Source: Polytrichum commune (Eukaryota; Streptophyta; Polytrichopsida; Polytrichales; Polytrichaceae). Taken from it: DNA of 64,000 bases. The stretch covers positions 25,174,001-25,238,000 of the forward strand of contig OX485806.1 of assembly GCA_950295325.1 (NCBI GenBank), read 5' to 3'. Within the stretch, counting starts at the first letter, position 1. Every line of letters starts with the position of its first letter. The notes under the pieces were generated by a model. That model had not been told where the DNA came from. It worked only from the letters and a program-made list of their open reading frames with translations, and did not search any database. A program made the position numbers and the translations under genes. Below are positions 23,985-35,969 of the stretch, one piece after another.

Positions 23985-24037
23985 TCACGAAATCTGCTCA
24001 CCGCTCACCGCTCACCGCTCACATCGTAGCATTCCTG
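23985..24037 (-). repeat. Right terminal inverted repeat with four GAGCGGTG-type units
   Basis: Read inward from 24,037, the terminus begins CAGGAATGCTACGATGTGAG, then repeats GCGGTGAG three times before GCAGATTTCGTGAGCAGAAA. The inner GTGAGCAGAAA is shared with the left end. Confidence 0.8.
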
Positions 24038-24047
24038 TAGTGTAGAG
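24038..24047. repeat. Right 10-bp target site duplication of the large transposon
   Basis: TAGTGTAGAG, identical to 11,157-11,166. Confidence 0.85.
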
Positions 24048-25540
24048 TAAAGTTCCGTCATTTATGTTCACTAGATCTCAATTTCTTAGTCCCATTATCC
24101 TACATGGCAAGAAATTGAGTGTCAAAAACTTGGGACTTACCCTTTAGAGTTGGGTCAGCCAAAAATGATGAAACAATTCCCAAAGGTAAGTCCCAGCTCG
24201 GGTCGTGATGTTGATTTTCATAAGTTCAATCAAGTACTTAACCCTTGAATGATGAGATGTCCTCAAATGAGGCTTTCAACTTCAAATTAATGAAAATTCA
24301 CATGTAGCTATTAAACTCGTTTACCACTTGAAAAGCTGAATCACGAAAATAAATGGTTATCCTTAATGCCTCCTCAAGCGTACACATTTAACAACATAGT
24401 TTGAAGAATCTACCACTTGAAGAACAAGTAATGGAAAATCATGTCACTCCGCACATTATTTATAATATAGCCACACATACCGATAATTTCTACACAACAA
24501 TAAGATTTGTGTTTATGATATTTTTTGAAGCAATGTTGCTAAATACAACATGGTATGATAAAAATATTGTTTATAACCATATGGATGTGATCTTTTGTGA
24601 CAACTCTCGTAAGATCCTTGAAACATGGTTTTATAACACACCTTAGAATGTGCAATGCCCCCATGCCATTGAAAGGTTCAATGTTGATGGACTCATCTTC
24701 AAACCCATTCAAAAGATATCATCTAAATATGAACCCAAATAAAATTGAACACAAGTCCATTCATTCTTAGATATTGTCATGTTATTCTTGCTTTGCTTAT
24801 TCTACAACTCAAAGAACTAGATAAGAACATCAATTCAACATTTTGTAAGTGAATAATCACTTATGTATGTAGTAAATTGCTAATAATTAATGTTTCACAA
24901 CCATGTAGAGGGTAAGAACTAAAAGAACATGTTGTACACTTGACTTGCACAACATGTGGGGGATATTAAATACCCCTCTACATAACACCTCAAGGTCCAT
25001 AATGGGCCCCTAGGACTTTTTCTAGTTAGCTTTCAAATTGTATAGTTGAAGGTCTCAAATCCACTTTAGGTTTGGAGTCAAGGTGACAATCATTAGCAAT
25101 GGTCAAGGTGAAGCCAAAATTTGACCAATATGAGGTTGAGTGTTTAAGGGTTATTAAGCACATCCCGGTCCCAAAGGTTGATTCCATTGAAGAAATAAAA
25201 TACACCACACATGCACCCGTTACCCCACCTTGAGCTTAGAAGAAAGACACCCTAAACACAACTCCAAGTTGAGCGCCACCACACCACCTATGACTAATCA
25301 ACTTAGAGCACGACCTAGTTGGGAATCATATGACCCCCGCATGAAGTAGGGAGATTTGTTTGTGCTTTGTTCACAACCTTGCCTCAATGCACACCTTCAC
25401 TTCCATGCATTTTCTAGACCAAATGGGAATGGGGAGTTCATTAAGTTTTATAATAAAACATGGTTCACTCAATGGAAACATGTGACAAAGTTTAACATGT
25501 GGGACAAAATGTTTGGCTACAGGCCAAGTATATCTTTGAG
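24048..25540. other. Gene-free DNA; probable remainder of an older MITE
   Basis: Directly right of the transposon is 'cttagtccc' and 'aagtccca'-type sequence like that directly left of it at 11,099-11,156, so the transposon seems to have landed in an older repeat. No coding region is seen beyond that. Confidence 0.4.
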
Positions 25541-26122
25541 GGCCGGTTTACACCATGGACCATGAAATCGGACCATGGAAGGTGGCCTTTTTCCACGGTT
25601 TGATTTGATGGTCCAACATTCATGGTATGATTTTTTTAAAAGACCAATTTATGAAGCCTTTGGGCACTTCACTAGGTGTAAATTGAATGTGGACCAATGA
25701 CCAAGCCCCAAATGTGAATATGTTTATTTTTATTTATTTTTAAATAATTTTTAATATACACACCAAAAGGGTAGTTTTGAAAGAAAGAGAAAAAAATAAA
25801 ATCAAGTTTGACCATTCTCTTGTCTTCATCTTCTGTTCCCCAAAATACATTTCATTAAAATATATTATAACATCATTTCTCTGCCATGGGCCCCCGCCTT
25901 TTTCTACTAGAGCACCTATTATGTCTTTCCCATTGCAAAACCCGTTGGACCATGTCAGTGGATAATGTAGGCATTCAAATATGTCTTTTAAGGAGCTCGA
26001 ACTCCATGATCACTCTATCATTTTGCCCTTGGTGTAAACCGAAGTGGTCCTGGGACGAGTTCAACATCCAAACACAAATTTTATAGGACCTTGGGACAAC
26101 TTCATGGTCCATGGTGTAAACA
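25541..26122. mobile_element. MITE, family B (GGCCGGTTTACACC ends)
   Basis: The left end reads GGCCGGTTTACACCATGGAC. The right end near 26,100-26,122 complements a similar 'gtttacaccatggaccatgaa' sequence. About 580 bp, non-coding. The GTTTACAC word is shared with the elements at 30,798-34,947 and 35,231-35,621. No clean target duplication. Confidence 0.5.
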
Positions 26123-26569
26123 AAACAACCCCTATTGCAAACATGAACTTTCTCCACCTAGCCCATGCCATGACCCAAGAGTTTACTATCTATTTAACTC
26201 CTTGATTCAAAATTGTGCATCTATGAATAACTCCATCGTCCTTCAAGTTGGACGGTACTTCCTCTATTCTCGAGTGACTTGTCCCATTTGAGCTAAGATT
26301 GCTTGACAATGATTCCTACTTAAGGAATAGGCTACATTCATCCACCACATCCAATGTTGTGATACATCAATACATCAAAAAACTCTAACCCTCCATTAAT
26401 TTGGCATAACAATCAATGCATTCTTTTTGTGCAGTCAAAGTGTATTTCAATCTCAACTAACAACATTATACTGAAAAATATGGTTACTTTATTGATCAAA
26501 TCCATAGCCAATGATTAAGTGGAGAGTTCTTTATGACCATTTCTTTGTAATCTTATAGCTAACATTTCA
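26123..26569. other. Spacer between MITEs, no gene
   Basis: AT-rich; nothing recognised. Confidence 0.5.
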
Positions 26570-27069
26570 GGGCCACTTCACACACGAGACTGAGAGCCCA
26601 TGACCTTCACACTTCAAGCACTCTCGTTGGTGGAAAAGGCGGAGCCGGTCCAAGTTCGCTTCACACTATGCTTGAGGGGCCAACGGAGTATGTGAGTGCA
26701 AGATGGATGTAAAGTCTACATGGATTCCTACATGGCATCGAATGGATCATGTTTCATGGCCACTTGGATTATTTTCAAAAACCACGTCCTGGAGGTAGAT
26801 CTAACACAAAACCGGCAGACCATGGCACTTCAAATGCTCACAACCGTTGATTTATTCTATTTTATCATGTGTGAGGACCCGCATGAATAGAAATTCATTG
26901 AAATAGCATTTGGTTGAGGGTCCGGTCACATATGGCTTCACACTACACTTGAGCGTCCATGACCACACTACATGATTTTGGAGGTGTGTTGGGGACGGCC
27001 TTTGGACACTTTCTTTTGAGCTCTCACAATTTCATGGTCACGGCTCTTGGCTCGTGTGTGAAGTGGCCC
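26570..27069 (+). mobile_element. Tourist-like MITE, family A copy 2
   Basis: The left terminus is GGGCCACTTCACACACGAGA; the right terminus is its near inverse. It has the same 500-bp body as the copies at 9,274-9,748 (inverted) and 29,476-29,981. Flanking triplets are TCA and TTA, compatible with a decayed TWA target duplication. Confidence 0.7.
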
Positions 27070-29140
27070 TTAGTATCTCCTCTACCAATACATTTACAAC
27101 AAACTATTGCAAGGATGCATGCAACGCATACACTTCCATATACACTATATTTTTGCACTTACCAAGTTAATATAGGGGATAAACATCACACTGATCAATC
27201 AATTTGGAACCTTATACTTCTCTAGACCTGGTGCAAAATCTCTCAAGTGATCTATTATGGGTGCCTCTACTCTAATTGGACCATGTGCTCATTCCAGACT
27301 CAATAGTCAACACAATTGAGGGGAGGGGAAGGGAGGGGGACTATGACCATTTAATGAGAATGACGTTCTTCACTTTGATGATAAATATGATGTTCATACG
27401 AGCTCCAAACATTATGAGAAAAATGCCTATGGTCTTGTACTAATTGTGTGTTTTAAATCACAAGGGAAGTAGGCCAATTATTTGGAAAAACAAAACAAAA
27501 ACTATTTAAGATCCACCTGCCATAAAACTTACAACCACATACAAGTGCCTTCAATGAAGTTATTGCATGGCATTATGAAGAGAATTGAATCGTAGAACTT
27601 TTTTGGAAACTACACTTAATAGTCATGATATTGTGGGCCACATTAGTTTTCCCATGCTAAAATTATAGTAAAAAATTAGTGTGGGCCATGATAATCAATT
27701 TTCTAGAAAATCAATGTGTTTGACTATTTGATTTCGTGCTATTTTTGTCTTATAAATAATAATCAATTTGATGGTTGAGAGTCTTTATGAACACTTATGG
27801 GAAGACTTGGGGTCTTGGACCCACATTAATACCATCTTGATGAGAAAATTAGAGCCAGTTCACATGGGGTCCCAAGTCCCAAGTCCCAAGTCCCAATATG
27901 GAGGCAAAGTCCCAACTTTTGAGCCTCAAGAAACCATTAGAATATGGTTAGTTTATCATTAAAGTTGGATCTTGATTATTTTATGCAGAAATTATTGTGG
28001 GACTTGTGTTGAGAGTTGGGTCTAGCTTTTTGCTTGACCCAACTCTTCAACACAAGTCCCAAGCCTCACCTCCAAAAAGTGTTGCCATGTAGGCACCATG
28101 TCATTGAGAACCATGTGAAGTGACAAGTCCCAATTTCCATGCTCTCAACGGCTAAGATTGCACGGATTGGCCTCAAGTGACTTGGGACTTAGGACACCAT
28201 GTGAAGCGGCCCCTAGTGTGGCCCACACTAATTGGACTATTTAGTGTACCTACCAAAGTGGCAAGTAAATCAAATTCATGTAGATAGATAGATAGATATT
28301 CTTGAATATGGCGTTGTGGGTGTTAACTCACATATAGTCTAACTTATGCTACTAGAGGCCCTTGTACACTAGGATGAATTGCAAGGAATCTAAGCAATCC
28401 ACATGCTGTGATTAAAGCGTGCCAAATGATATTCTTGTGGTTTTGTAAGGGTCTAGCCACACATCCCGGTTCAGACTCCGGTTAGAGTAAGTAACCACTC
28501 AAATTAGTTATATTATGCCCACACTACCCAACTAAGAGAGTTAGGTAACCTATGTAAGAGCTAATCTATCACACGGCTACACCACCTAGTTAAAATCAAG
28601 GTTTAAATAAAAGCTATCAAGTGGGTTGTGGCAAATGTGAGCATGACACGTGACACGTTTTGAGGGGGAAATTCATTATTTTGTGTTGGAATATAGACCC
28701 TCTATGGTTGTTGATTTCACTAACTCACATTGTTAGCTAATTCTCCTAACTAGGTGGAGCGGCCATGATTTTACGTAGCTAGAGTTTTAGTTAGCTAATC
28801 CTCACTAACCCATGAGTTAGCTAATTCCATTAACTAGGTGGTGCAGCTGGACCCTAAGTAAGCTAACTAAATAACTCCAAGATGATGGTTGATATACAAA
28901 CTGCCACTTTGTCAACGATTGGGACTTAATACATAAGGTGTGTGGTTGTTACTCGGTATGTAAAACATGTTCTCCAACTTCTACCGATCAGATTGAAGCA
29001 ATGAAACACGTGTTGCATTAGCAGATCTACGATGAAGCATTCCACAAAAATTCGATTGAAAAGTGGACCGTTCATGATTCAATTATTTGGGTGTACATTG
29101 GGTGTTTCATTAGTTAGAGGTGTGTTTTGATCATCGCGTT
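27070..29140. other. Repeat-rich spacer without a gene
   Basis: Contains a fourfold 'agtccca' run near 27,870-27,895, a right-end-like 'tgaagcggcccctag' near 28,190-28,207, a GATA microsatellite near 28,281-28,297, and a probable small MITE between about 28,560 and 28,850 whose ends share 'accacctagttaa'. No coding domain. Confidence 0.4.
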
Positions 29141-29450
29141 TCATTCCTCTTCAAAGAACTTTCTCAACCTCACAAGAATCCCAATGTCGGTATCCATGCC
29201 ACGAATCACCGCAATCGTCATAGATGCTTCAAAATACTTGAGAGATGAACGAATTTGCTCTTGCGATTGAGAGAACGCAAGTGCTCGCATCCGTGATAAT
29301 GCCACTTGAATTCGAAACTCACATGCTTCAATATCACAATGCTTAGCTAGCTTTCAATAGAGAACGTGCAAAATGTGCAAAAGCTGCACTCACGACCATT
29401 GCCGACTCTGAACACACACTCCAGTCACACAGGCGCCTCGGAACGGCAAC
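29141..29450 (-). pseudogene. Decayed coding fragment, unknown protein C-terminus
   Basis: On the minus strand, 29,361 down to a TGA at 29,143-29,141 reads coherently: HCDIEACEFRIQVALSRMRA, then a Ser/Gln stretch and ASMTIAVIRGMDTDIGILVR to a Glu-rich end. Upstream, after an apparent frameshift near 29,360, sequence reading AHFARSLLK may continue it. It resembles the helical C-terminus of plant Myb/SANT-like proteins that accompany PIF/Harbinger elements, but that is only a guess. Confidence 0.3.
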
Positions 29451-29475
29451 CGGTCTCACCTTCCCATCTAACTAA

Positions 29476-29981
29476 GGGCCGCTTCACACACGAGACTGGG
29501 AGCCCGTGACCATTACACTTCAAGCACTCTCATTGGTGGAAAAGGCGGAGCCGCTTCAAGTTCGCTACTTCACACTACGCTTGAGGGACCAACGGAGTAT
29601 GTGAATGCATGATGGATGTGAAGTCTACATGAATTCCTACATGGCATCGAATGGATCGTGTTTCATGGTCACTTGGACTATTTTCAAAAACCACCTCTTG
29701 GAGGTAGACCTTACATAAAATTGTGGGGAGATCATGGCACTCTGAACGCTCACAACCGTTGATTTATCCTATTTTACCATGTGTGGGAGCCTGCATGAAT
29801 AGAAATTCATCGAAATAGCATTTAGTTGAGGGTCTGGTCACATGTGACTTCAGACTATACTTGAGGATCCGTGACCACACTACATGATTTTGGAGGTGTG
29901 CTGGGGATGGCCTTTGGACACTTTCTTTTGGGCTCTCATAATTTCATGGTCACGGCTCTTGGCTCGTGTATGAAGTGGCCT
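29476..29981 (+). mobile_element. Tourist-like MITE, family A copy 3
   Basis: The left terminus is GGGCCGCTTCACACACGAGA, preceded by TAA. The right terminus, ending about 29,981, complements a near-identical sequence. The interior is collinear with copy 2. Confidence 0.7.
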
Positions 29982-30797
29982 TTAGAAACGCCTAACTAGT
30001 TTGGTGGCACTCACGTGACATCCACACTTGGCCCTTGGCACCGTCTAGTGAGGCCGCCACGTGAATCGTCCCTCATCACTTCCAATCCCAATATTGGCCA
30101 TGACAAGTAAATGTGGCCCGACCCCCCCCCCCCCCCAACCAAGCCAATGCCTTGGAATAGGTTTCACATATTGGAAGTGTATGTTTGTTGGTTTTTTTGA
30201 ATGAATACATAGATCCTCCTCATTGTGTTCACTGTTGAGTGTGGAATGATTAGTAAGTTTCGAAAAACATAGTCCAATCTCTTTTAAGCATGTGTCTTTA
30301 TGGTGTTTGAATTTGTACTTTGATCTTCACCGAAAAACACACCAGTCAAATATAAGTGTCTGATTAAGAAAAACATGAATAGCACTTGTGTACCTTATTG
30401 TATAACTCATGTGGTTTATACTGTGAGCTCTTCCACCCCCCATCTATTTTTGGCCATTGGATTGGATCGGGAATTAGTTCATTCGTTTGACAATTGTGAG
30501 ATTCACAAAGATAGTCATTTCGAATTTCAAGACCGAAATTGCGATGTAGAAGTTATAAACAGTCAAAGTGAAGATCGTCTTTCTGTTTAAATGATCACAT
30601 GCATTTTTTGCATATTTGGAGCACGCAGTCCAACCATATCGTAACACATGGCGTCTTGCATTTTCGTTTGTAATTACAAGTTTTGCCATATACCAGTCAA
30701 AAACATGGTTTCAGTGTAAACAAATGACACACATACTAAGTCCCACATACCTTGACTTTGAAATGAAAATCTCGGTTCAAAGCTATCCCCCATTAAA
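29982..30797. other. Spacer; poly-C run; no gene
   Basis: A run of C lies near 30,121-30,136. Open frames at 30,375-30,690 on both strands are short and featureless. Confidence 0.45.
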
Positions 30798-31099
30798 GGG
30801 CCGGTTTACACTATGGTGGAGAAGTCCACCGGTCATGAAAAAAAGGGCGTTTCTCAATTGTGATTGGTCGAAAATGCAACTCTTGACCGGTGGGTGTTTA
30901 CACTAGGTGAAGAAAACAATAGTGGTGAACTTTTCTCATGGATGATAAAATGACATGGCCGCCTACATGGCGGCACTTTTTGGAGTTGGGCTTCTCCGGC
31001 CTCAAGAGGCCGGACAAGAAACTCCTCCTCCGGAGAAGCCCAACTCAATAAAAAATTAATTTTCAAAAACAGATCTAGACTGTAGATTTCATATCTGGT

Positions 31100-33987
31100 T
31101 TTCTTCAAAACCTAAGGTGTTGGCAAGCTTCTCTCTCTCTCTCTCTATACTTAGTTCTTAATTGGCCATCAAAAGACTGTAACACTTTGCTTAATGACCC
31201 TATATAAGGTTCCACCTTAGGAGTCCAGCAAAGGAAGGATAAAAAGGCTCAACCGTGGATCCAGAACTTGCATCGACGGTCACAAAAGTTTACCTAATCC
31301 TATAATAAGAGGAAGCCAACCTCAGTACTTCCTTTCCAAGTGTAAACCGCATTAGCAGTTTACACTAAGTAACTTCTGGGATTAGGGTAAACGTGACGTG
31401 AGGCTGTAGGAAGTGAAAGTGATTGACTTCAAGTTTTGAACGTCAAAGGAAGCCAATGGCTAAAGAACAGGTAAAATACTCATTGAAAGTATTGAGTATT
31501 GAGTATGATGGGGATACTAAATGTATGATTATGTCGTATAAGTTTGTGTGACATAGATAACAATTGGGTTCTGCTGTAATTCACCTCGTGTACGTTACTA
31601 ACCCTCTCCGTGGATTTGGTTGGTGGCATGGGCACAGGTGAGGCAGACCCTTCACAAATATGACGGCTACACTAGGTTTTGTATACCATCTGATTGCAAA
31701 ATAGTGTATGTAGATGAAGGTTACAAAAAACATATGCAATGACCAGTTTTACTCTACATTGCAAATTGTTGAGCATATGATTGGTGTTACCATTTGACAT
31801 TTGATTTACTGGAGCTCAGTTGTTAGGAGACTATGATAAGGTTTACATTGGAAAACCTTAGTATTATGGAATACTCCAAGGTTTTACTTGTTAAAAATAT
31901 AGATAGATGTAAGAAGCTCCATAGTGTTATGTGTTTGCACTTGCATTGCAATGGGATGGGGAAAGATCCCACCCACCCTCCCGGGTTTTGTTAGATACAT
32001 AGATACATGGAAGAATGATATGGCCTCTTGCCAAGAGGATGTTATTTGAAAAAGAACTATGCTTGAAAGTAAGCATAGCTTCTCTCAAGAAATGCCCAGC
32101 TCTCTCTCTCTCTCTGTGCTAACGGGCTGCAGCGAAAAACTTACAAGCTGCCCGGGGGAAAAAAACGAGTACTATAAGCACAGTCCGTGTATAACCCAGA
32201 CGGCACTTCTGACTCTCCCCTATCCGCGTGTGGACTCTAACACGGAGCCTTATGCCTGATATACCTGCTTAGATAGACTGATGCAATACAGTGAAGGTAG
32301 TTCGAAGTGACTTCTGGAAAGCTGGGATTACAACTACAGAGTACTACTGCAGTGGTGTTGCAAACTGTTCTTTACAGTAGAGTGTGTAATTGTAGCTAGC
32401 CGACTCACAGGAGTTTATGGTCTAAGAACTACGATTCATCCGGATTTGATTCCCAAAAAGTAACATCAAGATGAACAAGAAGTGCTCATCTCAAGAAGAA
32501 TTCAAGGTGTTGATACAGGATTTGTTATATGTAACTACACTCGAAGAAGGATATGACTACTTGGGATAATCTACTATCCACTTAAATCATTTCTTGATTT
32601 AGGAGTGTGCATGATATTATTCCTTGCTTTGCAATTGAAAGATATAAAGTATATTGAATTGTACTTATTTCCGAGGAGGAAGTATTGCCTTGTTGACATC
32701 GATAACAAGTAAGAGGATCCGCCTACACCTGTTGTACGCTCTACTAACTTATTTTTTGGTAATGTTGGGGAGCATGGGCACAGGTGAGGACCTCTTCTAC
32801 GAGTGCGGTGCACCATCCGAAGAAATTTGTCCATCCATCACAATTCTTTCTAGAAATTGTTCTAGAAATTGTTCTAGAAATCTCTATTTGATACCCAGAA
32901 AATTGATGATGGGTTCTATCTTTCTTGATAATGACACTCCAAATAAATACTCTACAAACTGTTTACCACCTGTTTTTGGGTCTGATATAAGACTTTCAGG
33001 TGAAATAATCACAGTATAATCACTCAGTTACTGCGGAGAGTTTCTATTGCAGATTCTTGCTAATAATCTTCTTTCCAGACAACAGAACTGTTTACTGTAA
33101 AAGTTCGGTCACTTGAAGAAGAAGTCAGCGAGTCTTTGCAGAATGACAGAAACTATAAAGAGACAGAGATGAAGGAAAAACTGAACGGGTTATGTTGCTC
33201 AAGACTAGGTGTACCATGTTCTTACTGAACAATCACGAAATAGTCTTCAGAATAAATTGTTGAAGACATTAAATATGTGATAAGTTTGCAAGCGTCTTAA
33301 GGGTTACTGGACGTAACAAATTATTACAACAAGAATTGTCTCAGTATCTATATTCTCCTGGTTGAAGTACTAACCATGTGAGAGATATTCAGATAGGAGA
33401 GATTTGTTGGATTCGGTTAATCTTAACAGTTGCCTTTTCCTTTTTACTCTCTGAAAAAATGTGTAAAGAAAAGGGTACATTATTTGTACTGATTGTACAA
33501 ATAATATGAGTATACCCAAGCACTACTGATTGGATCAATCAATCTTGAACAAAACTGGCCAGACAGATTTGAATATAGAAGACTTTTTCACTAAGCAGAC
33601 TTGAGAACCACGTGAGGTTTCATTACTCTGTGTGGCTTATTGCATATTAGCTATACACAGTGTGGAAAAATATTTGCCTGTGAATTGAAAAGCTCGTGGG
33701 AAACTGGTAGCCTGGGGGTAATATCCTAAGGCCTGAAACTGGTCACATACATCGCTCAGTAGAAATGTGAAATGACTCGTAGATGATGTTCTGAATACTG
33801 AACAGGAGTCACTACAAGTGTTTACTTAACAGAGGATATATACACGTTGACATACATAACATTATACTAAGAGATTATCAAGACCCTGAATAGGGGTGTA
33901 TGTTGTCATTTACTATACTTAACTTGACTCTACAATAGGTGTGACACTACCTATTGTGACACAAGTCTAATCAAGACAAGATTAGTC

Positions 33988-34027
<40 letters not shown>

Positions 34028-34030
34028 GTA
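31100..34030 (+). mobile_element. Decayed Copia-like retrotransposon sequence
   Basis: The only protein signal is near 33,549-33,605, where the plus strand reads GQTDLNIEDFFTKQT, comparable to the 'ADIxTK' word near the end of Copia RNase H. A 'tatataagg' promoter-like word lies near 31,201. A 'gcatgggcacaggtgagg' word occurs at about 31,627 and 32,772. CT microsatellites lie near 31,128, 32,101 and 33,991. LTR ends were not resolved. Confidence 0.3.
33991..34024. repeat. CT microsatellite
   Basis: More than fifteen uninterrupted CT units. Confidence 0.9.
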
Positions 34031-34137
34031 GCTCCTTAGCATTTTTTTTTTGTTCGCAATGGCTGGTTACTCACAATTTCAGTTTGAAATTCTACACTCT
34101 ATTGGAATACAAAGTCTTAATTTTGTATCTTTCTTGC

Positions 34138-34437
34138 TCAACATGGGTCCAAGCAAATGACATAAATAAAAAAAGTAGGCTTACTCACCCGTACACGATC
34201 TTTGAACATTTTTGCATTATATGATCCAAGAAGAAATTGTGACACATATCCACTTGGCTGGTCAAATTTCCACACCACCCTCTCCTTGCTCCCAAACAAA
34301 AAATATGCCATCATCATAATTGAAGCATTATGGTGATACATGATGGTTTTTTGTATCGCCATAGTTGAAACGATAAAATACTTCAAAACCATAAAGATCA
34401 TAAGAGAGCACAAAATCTCTCTTCTTCCATTATCCAT
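34138..34437 (-). pseudogene. PIF/Harbinger transposase N-terminal fragment
   Basis: A 99-codon open frame with SQFLLGSYNAKMFKDRVRVS followed by KPTFFIYVICL resembles the FRMSkxTFxxL segment just before the DDE domain of Harbinger transposases. The catalytic region is absent: the frame ends at 34,138, directly against the Copia-like debris. Location inside a GGGCC-ended element supports the call. Short and degenerate, so moderate confidence only. Confidence 0.4.
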
Positions 34438-34947
34438 GATAATTGAAGATCAAAGATAAGAAGAGAGAAATTGATGAGGATGATTAAGAGGAGAGCATGT
34501 CTTAAATAATACTAAAGAGTAGTATTTTGTCCAATGTGTATGGGTTTTCCCCGCTTCATTCTTAAACACCCAAGGAGACATTTATTTCCTACATGGGCCA
34601 AACTTGACAATTGGCAATTTGGCAATTTTCATTATCTTTTGAATAAAATTGAACATTATATTACACAATTCTTGTTGAAATCTTTTGATACAATGTGAAT
34701 GTAGAGAGTTATGGTTTTTTTTATCACAAAACATCTTCACCATTAGGTGAACTTCTCTTCACCGGTGGACTTCTCCACTAAACTTCTCCTCTAGGTGTTT
34801 AGACTTCAACCGGTCAAGACTCCTTAAGAAATATTTTATTGCCTTTAATTCTTCTCCAGCACATCCACCATTTGCCTCATATAACCATGTCTTGGCCAAG
34901 CATTCTTGACCGACCGGAGGCCTTCTCCACCGTAGTGTAAACCGGCC

Positions 34948-35230
34948 AAGTTTGTGCATGAATTAAGCTCACGAGACTAACTTGGAGTCTCTGAACCCAA
35001 TTTATGGATAACTTGGATCACAATAATAACCCATGAGCTCTACAATGTTTTCATTCTTCCTCTTGCCAAAGTTTTGTGAAAGCTTTGAGTCCCAAGATAA
35101 AACTTCCAAGACAACATTACATGTTCCAAAGCCATGGGTGGCAACCAAGTACACACACTACACATACTCAAGGCTCTATATAAAAAAATAAAGGTGACAC
35201 ATACTCAAGGCTTCTTTAAAATTAAACTAA
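34948..35230. other. Spacer, no gene
   Basis: Nothing recognised. TAA at 35,228-35,230 is the left target triplet of the next MITE. Confidence 0.4.
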
Positions 35231-35621
35231 GGGCTTGTTTACACCAAAGGAACTAGGCTATGGCTCTTAAATGACCATGATACCCACTTTTTGGATGAGA
35301 GCATAGTGAAGTCCATGGACTATAGTCCAAAGTTTTTTTTGGAGAGCACAAGCCTTTGGTGGAAACTCAAATTCTTGTTGCAAACTTTGTTAGGCCTATC
35401 TTCAAGAGCCCTTATGAAAAAAGTTTGTTCAATCTTGTCCAACATTGCCCACTTGTCGTGTGAAGTTTCATGTAGATTTTTCATCCACTGAGAATGTTAT
35501 GGGTTGTGGATCAAAACTACCCTCATGTAAACCTAAAGTGGGGGCCCATGACACTCTCAACCAATGAGAATTCAAGGATTCTCAAGAGCCATGGCCTAAT
35601 GGCTTTTGTGTAAACATGCCT
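35231..35621. mobile_element. Tourist-like MITE with TAA target duplication
   Basis: Ends GGGCTTGTTTACACCAAAGG and, inward from the right, AGGCATGTTTACACAAAAGC. Similarity extends about 45 bp, including 'tatggctctta'. It is flanked on both sides by TAA (35,228-35,230 and 35,622-35,624), the expected TWA duplication of PIF/Harbinger MITEs. 391 bp, non-coding. Confidence 0.7.
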
Positions 35622-35969
35622 TAAGGTGACACATACTCAAAGCTTCTTTGAACATTTGGTGAATGTCTTCGGTGGCTCCAAAAGCATCACGTAACTTATC
35701 CTCTAGAGCTAGTAGAGTTATCTGTGAAGTCTCTCAAAGAGGGACAGAACTGTGGATTCGATCCTTCTTTGAGAAAAAATTCTATTAAGAACTCCTTAGC
35801 TCGTTGTGTATCGGAGCCTATACTGAAAGTTGGAGGAAACTTTTTGGATCTCCTTTTTCCACCTCTTGAACTTTGAGAGACTTTAAGATCTAAAATAGGG
35901 TTTGTGCATGACCCGCTGTCTTGATTCCTGGATCGGCCTGTGCAATGCTAGCTTGGTCCACCCATCCTA

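Larger units (their letters stand above)
11167..24037. mobile_element. 12.9-kb Mutator-like transposon with SWIM transposase and ParB-methyltransferase cargo
   Basis: The element is bounded by a 10-bp direct repeat (TAGTGTAGAG) and inverted termini beginning CAACGACGCTACCG on the left and, read inward, CAGGAATGCTACGA on the right; about 19 of the first 25 bases match. Both termini then run into iterated GAGCGGTG words. Inside are a minus-strand transposase gene (11,760-15,443), a 0.7-kb divergent intergenic region, a degraded plus-strand coding stretch (16,150-16,790), a repeat-rich block (16,780-19,540) containing an LTR-like insertion, and a spliced plus-strand gene (19,690-23,639). The target duplication and transposase type place it in the Mutator-like group by established criteria. 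The stops in both genes indicate it is no longer autonomous. Confidence 0.85.
30798..34947. mobile_element. PIF/Harbinger-like element remnant containing nested debris
   Basis: The left end reads GGGCCGGTTTACACTATGGT. The right end at 34,947 reads inward as GGCCGGTTTACACTACGGTG. The arms also share subterminal 'accggtcaag' and 'aggtgaa' words (30,870-30,920 against 34,740-34,820). Inside are a transposase N-terminal fragment (34,138-34,437, minus) and Copia-like sequence. The GGGCC terminus and Harbinger-like fragment support this superfamily, but the target triplets do not match. Confidence 0.45.

Noticed and set aside
30121-30136. Poly-C run as an i-motif or functional site
   Set aside because: A plain homopolymer of the kind seen elsewhere in the window (G runs near 17,917 and 38,090); no supporting context.
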